64,000 bases of DNA from a virus. The notes under the pieces are model-generated. The model saw nothing but the letters and a program-made list of their open reading frames with translations. It was not told the origin of the DNA and searched no databases. Below are positions 42,231 to 53,400 of this stretch, piece after piece (position 1 is the stretch's first letter; each line of letters starts with the position of its first letter). Both the position numbers and the translations under genes were made by a program. The stretch is from positions 1 through 64,000 of IMG/VR virus record IMGVR_UViG_3300046028_009474. One strand, written 5' to 3'.

Positions 42231-44503
42231 AAAGAGGATAAGAAAACTCGACCCCACCCACTTCCAGCAGTTCCTGTGCAGATGTAAAGACCAGATCCAC
42301 TAACTGCCATTTCTCCAAATTTTCCAGTTTGATTAGACGCTCCAGCAAAACGCGGAAGGCTAAAATAAGTTCCACTAGCGAAATCTAACGTGCAAGCTTG
42401 TGTAGCTCTTGATAAATGAACTCTACTTTGACCATCAGCTATTACTGTAGATCCAGCGTGAGATGCTGGAATTTGAGCGCTTCTTCCGCCTAAAATACTC
42501 GCATACTCACCACTATTATAATGATTTCCACCACCTAAAATACATGAATAATTTCCACTTATTAAATTAGTATCACCACCTCCGATTGTTGAAAATCCTC
42601 CAGAAATATTATTTAAAAATCCACCTCCAATAGAAGAGTAAATATTTCTAATTTTATTATTCGCTCCTCCTGCTATTGTTGAATAGGAAGATAAAGCTTC
42701 GTTTCCAACCCCTCCCCCTACAGCAATATAATTTCCACTAGCAATATTAGTGTATCCGCCTAATATTGAACAGTTAATTCCAATAGAAGTATTAACATTT
42801 CCTCCTACTATAACACTATGATTTCCACTTATAATAGTATTAGTCTCCCCACCACCAATAAATGAATAGTTTGAATTTTGGGTATTCTCAAACCCACCGA
42901 CAATACAGGAACCATCTGCACTTAAATTATTAAAAAATCCACCTACAACTAATGAAAGATTTCCATAACAAGTGTTTGTGTGGCCTCCAACTATTACGTC
43001 ATGAGTTCCATTGGAGGTATTACTCTGCCCTCCACCAATTGCTGAATAATTTCCAGCTGCAATTGTATTAGCATCTCCACCCCCAAGAAATGAACTGCTT
43101 GCATTGCATTCATTACCTCCTCCTCCACAAACAATTGAAAGAGTCCCGTTTACACGGTTTGCCGTTCCACCATTAATTGATGAATATTGACCACTAACTT
43201 GATTATCTTCTCCTCCATTAATATTACAAGTTGAAGATTTAATTATGTTGCCTATTCCACCTAAAATTGATGAATGCTCCCCACTAACTATATTGTCTTG
43301 ACCACCACCAATGCATGAATAATTTGTATAAAGTTCATTTGCATTTCCTCCTCCAATAAATAAATAATCTCCACTGGAACTATTAGATGCTCCACCAGCT
43401 ATAACATTACTTGGTCCACCTTTAACGTGATTATCTTGTCCGCCACCAACAACTGAATAATCGCTACTTTCACTGATTGTATTTCCTGCTCCTCCATTGA
43501 TATTTGAGTATGCAGTAGAAATTGAATTAGCGTATCCACCCTCTATGGCTGAGTAGGTAGCCCCAACTCCACTAATTACATTATCCCATCCTCCATCAAT
43601 GTTAGAGTATGAATTATAAATTTTATTATTTAATCCACCACCAATTGCTGAATAATTTCCACTGACTATATGATTTTGCCCTCCATTGATATTTGAGTAT
43701 GGAGCTAAAATTAAATTATTTAATCCGCCAATAATTGATGAGTGATTATTTCTAATTTTATTAGACTGTCCACCTCCAATAAATGAGTAATCTCCGCTAG
43801 TAATTCCACTAACTCCTCCAACTATACTAGCGTATAATCCACTATTTAAATTAAGATATCCCCCACCAATGAAACCATAATTTTTTATATTAAAGTTATT
43901 AAATCCTGCGCCAATAAACGAATGTGTACCGCTTGCTTTGTTATATTCTCCATTACCAATTGCCGCAAAGTCAGAATATATAATATTAGAATATCCGCCA
44001 CCAATAAACGACTGACTTCCATTTGTTGTATTAAATGCTCCAGCTGATATATATGATGATGCATTATTTTGCAAATTGTCATTTGCGGAGTTTTTAATTT
44101 GGCTTTGAAATGTTTTAACTCCAGATATATTTTGAGCTCCAGTTACAACTACAACGGTAGATGTATTAACTGCAACCGCATTTGCTGAAGTTATAATTCC
44201 ATATCCAGTTGCAACATTAAATGTAAGATCATCATATAAAAACCCTCCTCCTACTAACCCACTTCCAGCAAATAACTGCCTATCTCCACGAACTGCGTGA
44301 TAAATTCCATTTGCTTGAACATTTAATTCAAGCGCACTATGAAATCTTTTAATTCCGCTAATAACTTGATTTCCACTTTTGGCGACAACTCCCCCAACCT
44401 CCCAATCAACTGCCCCATTATTCCCAAGAGTAATTAAATTAGCTCCACTTTGATTTAAAACAAATGGATATGTTAAGCTTACTTGTGTTGGTCCTAAGTT
44501 CAT
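42227..44503 (-). CDS. YadA-like repeat fibre/adhesin
   Basis: This 758-residue protein is almost wholly built from ~16-residue repeats of the form IxGGxxNxIxSxYSxI-GG, some with SFIGGGxxN (about residues 150-680). This is the left-handed parallel beta-roll of trimeric autotransporter heads (Hep_Hag). The N-terminal ~130 residues (NLGPTQVSLTYPFVLNQ, SGVKTFQSQ) look like phage fibre-attachment sequence. The C-terminal GKFGEMAVSGSGLYI is a fibre tip like that of the 8920-12600 protein. Last gene of the tail unit, 16 bases after the previous one. Receptor binding inferred. Confidence 0.85.
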   Translation of the reverse strand: MNLGPTQVSLTYPFVLNQSGANLITLGNNGAVDWEVGGVVAKSGNQVISGIKRFHSALELNVQANGIYHAVRGDRQLFAGSGLVGGGFLYDDLTFNVATGYGIITSANAVAVNTSTVVVVTGAQNISGVKTFQSQIKNSANDNLQNNASSYISAGAFNTTNGSQSFIGGGYSNIIYSDFAAIGNGEYNKASGTHSFIGAGFNNFNIKNYGFIGGGYLNLNSGLYASIVGGVSGITSGDYSFIGGGQSNKIRNNHSSIIGGLNNLILAPYSNINGGQNHIVSGNYSAIGGGLNNKIYNSYSNIDGGWDNVISGVGATYSAIEGGYANSISTAYSNINGGAGNTISESSDYSVVGGGQDNHVKGGPSNVIAGGASNSSSGDYLFIGGGNANELYTNYSCIGGGQDNIVSGEHSSILGGIGNIIKSSTCNINGGEDNQVSGQYSSINGGTANRVNGTLSIVCGGGGNECNASSSFLGGGDANTIAAGNYSAIGGGQSNTSNGTHDVIVGGHTNTCYGNLSLVVGGFFNNLSADGSCIVGGFENTQNSNYSFIGGGETNTIISGNHSVIVGGNVNTSIGINCSILGGYTNIASGNYIAVGGGVGNEALSSYSTIAGGANNKIRNIYSSIGGGFLNNISGGFSTIGGGDTNLISGNYSCILGGGNHYNSGEYASILGGRSAQIPASHAGSTVIADGQSRVHLSRATQACTLDFASGTYFSLPRFAGASNQTGKFGEMAVSGSGLYICTGTAGSGWGRVFLSSF

Positions 44504-44519
44504 ACTAATTTCTACACGT

Positions 44520-45716
44520 TTATTCTAAAGATTGCCAATTAACATTAATTCCGCTCCATAAATTAGATATTGCACTCCAAAGCAATGGAGTTTTTACAGT
44601 TTTTCTATCAATCAAAAATCCCGCAGAGTCATTAGTTTCTACTGAAAATTCTGCTGTAAAATTTAAAACATCATTAACTGCCATTGAATAATTAAAATTA
44701 TCAAGTCTAGCATTAGTTATGCTATAAAATCCAGTGGCAAATTTTGTTGGCTCTGAAAATGATATGTCAAAATTATAACCGCTTTCGTTATACAGCATTC
44801 CGCTTAAAAATCCGCTAGAAAATCCAGATACTTGAGCGGATAAACTTACTGATCCATTGATGGGATATTCTAGTTTTCTATTGTAAACATAATTACTTCC
44901 CAGTCCATAAAGCGGGGTTCTTGGTAAGTCAAAATTTAAAGACAAACTTTGCAATATAGGCTTTGATTGTGTTGATAAAGACACTCCTCCCACTTGTAAA
45001 TTTTGCAAAGAGAATGTGCAATAAGATGGAACAACTACTGGAGGATTATATTCTGTTTTGCCATTAGACGCTCCAGTAATAAAGCTTCCAGTTAATGAAG
45101 AATAAAATCCAGACAAATTCAACGAACCAGCATTAACCGAATTTCCAACCATGCTATTAATGGCTGGAATAGTGATTGAGTTTCCAGTCAAAACATCAAA
45201 TTTCATATTAGAAGCTTCAAATCCAACTGAAACTGTAGGAATTTCATTTAAACTAAAATTAACACTATATTTATTTAAATAGCAATTTCCAAAAGATAAA
45301 ACATTAAATCCGCTATAGCTAGTGTTTGTAATAATTGGATTTTTAGGCTGATCGAATGCATCTCTAAGATCTTCTGGATCGATAACAATATAAAAATTAT
45401 TATCTGTGTTTTTCATATTAATAAACGCTCCCATGTTATCAACAGTTTTTTGCTGAAAGTTCATGGCTAATTCATTAGTAATATAAGGAGATAAATAATA
45501 ATCAAAAGACAATTCTACATTTGGCGCTCTTACTAGATCATTAACTGCGTAGCTTTTGTTTCCAATTTGTTTTAATTTTTGTCTCTCATTGCTAACTGAA
45601 AAATTACAGTTTTGAACCAACGAAAATAATCGCGCAGAATCATTGCCAGTAGTCCACGATGGAGACTGACCAATAGCTACAAATGCTGAATTGCTTTTTA
45701 AAATTGTTCTGTTCAT
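44520..45716 (-). CDS. Tail tube-like protein, paralogue of 58828-60006
   Basis: This 398-residue protein shares landmarks with the probable tail tube at 58828-60006: CYLNKYSVNFSLNEIPTVSV with GFEASNM, DLPRTPLYGLGSNYVYNRKL and EYPINGSVSLSAQVSG. The relative spacing of these blocks is also conserved. It lies downstream of the tape measure gene with two other tail proteins. It could be a tube-terminating or baseplate-hub tube homologue. Four-base overlap with its upstream neighbour. Confidence 0.65.
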   Translation of the reverse strand: MNRTILKSNSAFVAIGQSPSWTTGNDSARLFSLVQNCNFSVSNERQKLKQIGNKSYAVNDLVRAPNVELSFDYYLSPYITNELAMNFQQKTVDNMGAFINMKNTDNNFYIVIDPEDLRDAFDQPKNPIITNTSYSGFNVLSFGNCYLNKYSVNFSLNEIPTVSVGFEASNMKFDVLTGNSITIPAINSMVGNSVNAGSLNLSGFYSSLTGSFITGASNGKTEYNPPVVVPSYCTFSLQNLQVGGVSLSTQSKPILQSLSLNFDLPRTPLYGLGSNYVYNRKLEYPINGSVSLSAQVSGFSSGFLSGMLYNESGYNFDISFSEPTKFATGFYSITNARLDNFNYSMAVNDVLNFTAEFSVETNDSAGFLIDRKTVKTPLLWSAISNLWSGINVNWQSLE

Positions 45717-46654
45717 GAGCCTGTTGGTACTATTCCTAGCGGATCTTCAATTAAAGAAACATCAACATCGTGAGAATCAGTAAATTTCCATGAGTGATTC
45801 CAAGATGGAGAGTAAAAAACTTTTGTTTGATTGTAAACTGATGGAGGTTCACTATAGAATCTGCGATAGCCACCCTTATTCTCTAAGAAGTGAAGAATAG
45901 CTTTTGTTTTTTTAGTTGATGCGCTGGAAAATTTATAAGAAAATTCGGTTTGAGCAATATTTTTTCTATTTTTAATTCTTTGAATAAAAGAATTTTTAAA
46001 TTCTATTTTATCTACTTTTAAAGATACATCATTCTGAAGCCCAACATCTGGTTCAAAAAAGAAATATTGAGACCACTTACTATCAGTTCCAGTGGGACCA
46101 TCTAAGCTTTCAGATGATGCGGCATGATCTCCAGAACAGTAGTAATAATTATTAAGTTTATTTTTACTAACTCCGCTATATATTATATCATATTTTTCAT
46201 AAGAGTTCCCAGAGATCCAGTTAGCAAAAGTATTATTTACAAAATTCATTCCTGACCAGTTAAAAAGATTTGGCGCTTCATTTACAGAAAATGAAACTGC
46301 AACCTCATAATGATTTTTATTAACATGATTAATAGAATAAGAGTCTGAAACTCCACTTATTGTTTTATAAATTTGAGATGGATCTGTAAAAGTAAAAAGA
46401 TTTATACCGCTAGAGTCTTCTATAAAATAAACAATTTTTTGAGCGTCAGTTTCATTTACGTCAAATCTTAATTGATACTCAGCATTTAAACTGTTTATTG
46501 ATAATGGTATAGAATTATAATATCCATTTTGAGTTTCATAATTATTAGAAAGACTACTGAAAGCCACCCTAGATCCATATGATGGAGAATAATTTAAACT
46601 AGTTATTGGCGTTACTCCACTAATGTTTAAATCTCTATTATAGAAAGCATTCAT
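45713..46654 (-). CDS. Probable distal tail/minor tail protein
   Basis: Unassigned tail protein of 313 residues, beta-rich. The C-terminal half contains KAILHFLENKGGYRRF and an aromatic-rich SPSWNHSWKFTD, a pattern seen in minor tail proteins near the tail tip. The N-terminal half has SLNAEYQLRFDVNETDAQ. It sits between two tube-like paralogues and is coupled to both by 4-base overlaps. A baseplate/distal tail role is inferred. Confidence 0.55.
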   Translation of the reverse strand: MNAFYNRDLNISGVTPITSLNYSPSYGSRVAFSSLSNNYETQNGYYNSIPLSINSLNAEYQLRFDVNETDAQKIVYFIEDSSGINLFTFTDPSQIYKTISGVSDSYSINHVNKNHYEVAVSFSVNEAPNLFNWSGMNFVNNTFANWISGNSYEKYDIIYSGVSKNKLNNYYYCSGDHAASSESLDGPTGTDSKWSQYFFFEPDVGLQNDVSLKVDKIEFKNSFIQRIKNRKNIAQTEFSYKFSSASTKKTKAILHFLENKGGYRRFYSEPPSVYNQTKVFYSPSWNHSWKFTDSHDVDVSLIEDPLGIVPTGS

Positions 46655-47436
46655 AAGTGGCCAATGTAGTTAAGCGTTAATTTTACACCTCCATCAGCAC
46701 TACTAGAAAGACTTTCAGAAACTAAAGATGCATTTGGTATACTTAAAGTTTGAATAGTATTAGTTAATGTTTTATCTTTGATGGAAAACTCGACTGTTTT
46801 ATATTGACGAATGGTTAAAAATTCAAAAGAATTTTGAAGAAAAGCATCATCAACATCAATCTGCACAGAAGCTGTATATTGTGGCGGCAAAATTGTGACC
46901 ACTTCATAAGGATTTTTAGCTCCTAATATGTAGATTGGCTTTTTGCCAATTTTTATTGAATAATCAAATCCTACAACTCTGTTTGTTGAAGAGTAATCGC
47001 AAATCAAAGAGATGCTTCCCTGATTGGGAATATAAATATCAGTACTGCCTATTGGTGATGGACGATCTCTAGTAACAAGCTCATCAAATATAACAAAATT
47101 AGTAGAAACTTTTGGTATCGATCCTACTGCGCAATTAACTATGTAATCAGTTAAATATCCATTTGAAAATCCGCAGGATTTGTTATTATAAACCAAGTCG
47201 GCACTTAATGATCTTCCATCCACGTAAGAATAAATTGGATCATCATAAATTAAATTTCTAGAAACTGAAAGTTGTTGAGAAGCTGCACCTCCAATTGCTG
47301 TGAACGAAGAGCTTCTTCCCAGCATTTTTGAAACAACTGCTGAATTGCTATATGATACATCAATACTCTCAACTCCTAATATTTCTTGATTAAGAATGTA
47401 TAATTGATTTTCGTAGTTGCTGGTAGAATTAAACAT
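46651..47436 (-). CDS. Shorter tail tube-like protein
   Basis: This 261-residue protein is directly downstream of the tape measure gene (1-base gap). It carries the same landmarks as the tube paralogues in shorter form: YLTDYIVNCAVGSIPKVSTN, then KPIYILGAKNPYE and YTASVQIDV. It may be a tube adaptor or distal tube ring. Good SD-like AGAGGAA before the ATG. Confidence 0.55.
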   Translation of the reverse strand: MFNSTSNYENQLYILNQEILGVESIDVSYSNSAVVSKMLGRSSSFTAIGGAASQQLSVSRNLIYDDPIYSYVDGRSLSADLVYNNKSCGFSNGYLTDYIVNCAVGSIPKVSTNFVIFDELVTRDRPSPIGSTDIYIPNQGSISLICDYSSTNRVVGFDYSIKIGKKPIYILGAKNPYEVVTILPPQYTASVQIDVDDAFLQNSFEFLTIRQYKTVEFSIKDKTLTNTIQTLSIPNASLVSESLSSSADGGVKLTLNYIGHL

Positions 47437-47437
47437 A

Positions 47438-50400
47438 TTACATTCCTCTTCTTAATTGACCTCCAAGGCGTTTTTCATCTTGAATAACTTTTAAAACAAC
47501 ATCTTTAATGTTTTGAGCGAATTTTTGACGATCTTGCGTTGATCCAGCGCTTGATTGTGATGAACTTGTTGTTTTGTTATCTGTTGAATTTATGCTAATG
47601 CTAACATTCCCTTTTGATTCGGAAGATGCTCCAACTAATTCGTCTAATTTTTTAATGAGCTTATCATTTAATTCTACAGATTTTTCTTCTGTTATCATGG
47701 AAGAAGATCCAGCATTCATTGCTTGAAGAGGTCCAGCGCCAATGTTTTGAGCAGCAGCGCGATTCATAACAAACTCTCCACCAGATAACATTGTTGGAAT
47801 AGTATCTATGCCAGGTCTTTCAGAAATAAGTCCACCAGTAGCTGCTCTTGATGCCTGTCTCCAAGCGTCAGAAAATGGAATCATTGGATCTTGAGCATCT
47901 GGTTTGGTTAAATCTATTATACCAGGTGGAAATAAACCAGCATTAGGACCAGGCTCATAACTATTCTCCCTATAATTCATCATTGATGTTGGAGTTTCTG
48001 CTGTGGGTTTTTTAGTAAAAATTCCACTCAATCCAGACAACAAATTACTTCCAAAACTTCCGCTAGTAGCTTTTTTCGCCGCAACCGAAGAGTTTAGTTT
48101 ACTAGCCCCAAATCCTACTACCGTTGATCCAATGAGCATTAAAATAGAATTCATGATTTGTTTTTTCATGGATTTTTTCTCAGCCTCTTCTTGCATTTTC
48201 TTTTCTCTCGCAGCAGTCTCTTCTTGAGCCATAATGCCAAATGCTTGAGATTTAACCTCTTTGGTATAATCATTCAAAGGAGTTTGTCTTCTACGACCAA
48301 AGTTAGTCAAGCGAACGCTTTCTGGCTCTAAAGCTATAGATTGAAATCCATTTCCAGAACGAATTTTATCTTTAGATCCACTAGTATAAGCTTGAGTGGC
48401 AAATCCTAACCAATCATTTTTACCAGACAAGCTTTTACGCTTATACGATCCTGGCACAAAATAATCTTTTACTTTTCCACCTTTAGCATATCCTTCTAAA
48501 TTGCCAGAGTTAATAGCATCTAAAAATGCTGGTCCATATTTATTAACTGATTTTTTATTAATAACATACTCTCCACCCATGAGCATTGCTGGAACGTCAT
48601 CTTTGCTGCCGCTTCCGCCAGAAACAGAGCCTCCTGATGCCATTTTTTGACCTCCTGGTGCTGAGAATAAAGAGGTTGCCCCTCCGATAACGCTATCAGC
48701 AACGTTTCTCAAGGCGGCTCTAGTCATTTCTCTTGTGAAGTCCATTGCAGCAGAGACTAAAATTTCTTTTAAGCTCTTACCAGACTCTACAGCTTGAATC
48801 ACTCCATCAATCATTGTGTCGCGGAATTTAGTTGCGCCATCAACTAGTGCAGTGTTTAATCTGTCAATTTGATCAGCTTCAGAAGTGGCAAAAGCTTCTT
48901 TGAATCTTTGACCCAATGATTTGTTAATCTCTAAACGTTTCTTCTCAAGTTCAAGAATTCTAGCCTCCTGATCAGCTGTTAATTCCAGAGCGTCAACGTT
49001 CTCTTGTTTAATTGCTAGAATTGCCTCATTTACTCCTACATCATATTCAAGCTTAACTCTTTCTGACGCAGAGCCAGCTAACGCTACCCTTCTCTCATCT
49101 GCTCTCGCAGCTTCATTAGCATAAGCTTTAGAGATTCCTGATGAGCTAGTGCCAGCAGATTTTATTTCTAGATCACGTTTTTTCTTAGATGCTGCATCTA
49201 ATAATCCACTTCCAGTGGTCGCAGATAAAAATTCAAATTTCCCTTGTTCTATTGCAGCATCTATTCCATCATTTAAATCAATAACATAGTCTGAGAATTT
49301 TTTAATAGTTGGCGCTAATTGAGATTTTTTAAGCTCATCAGTAGCAGCCGCAAGACTCCCAGCAGCTGCGGCATCAGCTTGATCGAGTCCTGCTATTGTT
49401 TTTGCAAGTATATCTTTATATTTAGTTAAATTCTGTTTATTAGATCCCATTAACCATGGAGTCTCTGCATTTTTTTTAAGTTCACTTTGATTATTTGAAT
49501 TTCTAATTATATTTTGCAAATTTTGCAATTCAGTTGGTTTTAGACCTAATAATGAACCAGCTTCACTACTTAAAGATTGTTTTGCCTCATTTAATTTTTT
49601 TAATCTATCAGCTGGAGCTTGAACTTGCATTAATTCATATCTCTTTTTTGCAATTTCAGATTGTTGAGCTCTAGCAGCTGGCGCATTCTGTGGCTGATTA
49701 AGTTCTAATCTTCTTATTTCTTTTTCAATTTCATTTGTTTTTATTGTAGCAGTCAAATCAATCTCAAAATTTTGCATGGTTAACAAATTATTAGTTGATT
49801 CTATTATTCTATCAATTGCTTCCTTTTGTCCTGAGAGGGCATCTTTTGAATCTAAATCTAGTTTAAGATTATCTCTTTTTTTAATAGAAAGACTATCTGT
49901 ACTATCTAATTGAGCTTCAATAAGCTCTTGAGCTTTAGCTAATGCTTGTTCAGTTAAATCTTGCTTTTTTAAAATTTCTATAACTTTCTTTAATGTAGAA
50001 CCTTTAGTAGCTAAATCTTCTGCTGATAGACCAGCAAATGCTTTTTGAATCTTTAATCGATCACCATCAACTACTCCTATCTCAGCGCTTTTGTTTGCAA
50101 GTTCAAATATGATAGATCGTCTTTCCTCAACAGTCCCTGCGAATTGATCTTCTAGAGCTACTGATCTCTCTAAATTTCTAATTTGTTGTTGAGATGAATT
50201 TCCTAAAATTTGCGCGGCCTGTAATTTTTGTTTATTAGATCCCAATGTTAAATCTGCTTCTTCGCGATTTAATGCGGATATTTTTAATGCTGTATTAAGA
50301 TTTAATTTAAATAAATCGCTGCTAATTTGTTGAATAGACACTTTTTGCTGTTCAACTTTCGCTTCTTCTTTAGAAATTAAAAGAGTTCTTTCTTTCGTAA

Positions 50401-53400
50401 GCAATTGATTTTGAGCTTCAGTATCTGTTACTCCAGAAACTGCCATTTTTTCTCTATAAACTTTAAATGGATCTTCAGTTGTATTAGCCTTAGCAAGATT
50501 ATTAGCAAAATCACTTGGTTTTCCACCAGTAAAATCTCCAGCTCCAGTGCCAGTTGCATTTAAATCTCCAAAAGCATTAGTAGCAGCATCTTTAGTAGCA
50601 TATATTAAGTCACTAATAGCATTACTCGCTGCGGTAGCTTCTTCCTTGGTAATTTCGCCATCACTTTTAGCATTTTTAAATATATTTTCAATATTACTAT
50701 TTGCAATTCCAGCAGCTTTAGCAAACGATATCTGTTCAATCATGCTTTTATCTAAAGCATCTGTCCACCCTTCAGTACTAGCTTTTACGTCAAATGTATT
50801 TGTTTGAGCCTTGTAATCCGCTCCAATACTAGTGACTGATTTTTGCGTACTTATAGCTTTATTAAATGTTTTTTCAGCTTCTTTTTTAATTTCAGCTTGC
50901 TGTGCTGGTGAATAGTCTGTCAACTTAACCGCAGCACTCTCAGCAGCTTTAGAAACTTTATCTAAAGCTAATGCTGCTGAACTAGCAACTCCATTATATT
51001 CATCAGCTATTTTTGAGCCTTCTTTAAAAGCTGTAAATAATCCAGTTGCGACTATTGCAGCTGGACCTAAAGCTCCAGCAAATTTTCCAATATTGCCACC
51101 CATTGCAGATAATCCTTGAGCGGCAAATGCCACTGTTGTCATGTTGCTTGCAACAGATGTCAATCCTTGTGCAAATTTAGCAACATCTCCAGTAGCCTCT
51201 CCAACTACTCCCTGAAGAACGGATAGCGCTCCTTGAACTGCAAAAATAGTTCCAAGCATTTTTTCACTACTAGCTTTAGGATCTTCAACTGGAGCTTGCT
51301 TTATAGATGCATTTGGTTTAGCTGGCGTTGGCAGTGGCAATTTAATAGCAGCTGTAACCGCAGCAGCAATTGCGCTTGCAGCTGCACTCACTGCTGCTGA
51401 TTGATTTGTTGGCGATTGAGTATTAAAGGTTGAGTTACCTGGCGTTTGAAATGATCCACTAGTAGCGTAGTTCGGCACGAATCCATTAGCAGCGCCATAA
51501 GTCATTGGATTAGCTCCCTCTTTACGCGCTCTAGCGATGCCCTGAGAGCCTCCCATTGGCTCATCAATACGATTAGCAACCATGAGTCCATTAGGATTCA
51601 TAGCGCCCTTTAATGATGAATTCTGATCAATATAAATTTGAGAAGCTGGAACGCCAGCACTCATTTCTCTTCCAATAGCAGCTTGAACTGGATCAGCAAA
51701 GTTTGGTAAAAATCCTTTAGCTCCAGATTTAGTAGTAGCTTTAACAAGAAGTTTAGTTAATTTATCCTGAAGAGTTTTGCTAACTTTTAAACCATAACTT
51801 TCAGCTCCTTGGACAAACTTTACTGCATTTGGGCCAGCAAAAGATGCTGAATACATTGCGCTATCTTTAATAGTTTTAAAGATGCCTTCAGTCTCTAATC
51901 CATGACCAGCATCTCCCAAAACTAAGTCTGCAAAAAATTTCTCTGGAAGAACCTTGAATAAATTACCAATGGTTCCAGAGGCGCTTCTATATTTTTGAGC
52001 TTTTGCAGATCTTTCTCTCTGTCTTCTTTCGTACTCTGCATTTTTAACCATGGGAACCATGGATACAGGAGGCATTGGTGGGTCTGCAAAGTTTGGAATG
52101 AATCCTCTAGCAGCTTTGGCGGGGGCAGCAGCAATTTTTTCAGCAATACTAGCAATGTTTGATTCATTGAGGGAATTTTTAAAATCAGCAACTTGAACTC
52201 CCCTTAAATAACCATCTATGGGCTGATTTAAAATTCCACTTTTTTTCATTACTCCAGCAAATTGTTGAACTAATCCTTTAGTTGGTAAATCCCAAGTAAT
52301 ATTATTTGGACTTACATTTCCTATCGATGATTGAAAGACGCTTTCAAAAACAGTCCCCAAAGCACCTTGAACAGATCCTTGATTTAAATTATCGCTAATT
52401 CCTTTTGCGAATTTCTGCTCATTAACGATATCTGGATTTAATTGTAATCCTTTAGCATATTGCAGTCCTGCATCTATTAGTCCTTTTTCAATTTGTTCAT
52501 ATAATAAAGAAGATGGACTTGTTTTTACTGGAATAAATTTTACTTCGTCTTGGGTTTTTCCAATATATCTTGCTACAATTCCAGCTGATGAATCCCTTGA
52601 TGTATCTGGATACATCATAGCATATTTAACTTTATCTCCTGTTGGCGTAGTCGATCTGTTACGAGATTTTTCAGCTGCATCAGCTGATAGAGCAGAGTTT
52701 ACTGCCCCCTGTTTATAAATATCAGATTTTTGAAATTCAGTTGATATTTCTGTATATTTTTTTGGATTAGTAGTTTTTAAATTATTTAATGAACGATAAT
52801 TTTCTAATTTAATATCATCTCTCGTTGCTTTCCACTGCTGAAACAGAGGTTCTAAATCTTTCGCAGCATAATTTGGAACAAAACCTCCAGCAGAATTAAT
52901 TTTTTGCGCTCCAACAGGCATTCCCATTTTTCTCACCATGTCTCTATTGAAAATGGCGCTTCCGCCACTTCCATTAAAGTTTGGAACAATGTGCTCACCA
53001 GAGTTTGCCACCATGGTTCCACGCTTTCCGCCGCCAAAGTTGAAGTTTGGAATGACTACTGGTTTGTCAGAAGGTTTAGCTCCACCCACTCCACGATTAA
53101 TACTGGCAGCTTCTTGAGAAACTGCTGGCATATATCCATCAGCAGCTTTTGGTACACGCAAGCCTTGCCCTGTTGATCTAACGCCACCTCCATATAAACC
53201 AGGAGCAATTGCAGCAGATGTGCTAGCAATTCTTCTGAGCATAGCTTCTTGACTAATAATCTCAGCGCTAATAACTCTTAATTGAGCTGCTCGATCTCCT
53301 TCAAGAGCTAATAGTCTTTGCTGTAAAGAAACATTCGTGGATAATGCTTGAGCAACTGATTTTTCAACATTAGCAATGTCTCTAGCAGCTTGACCAATGC

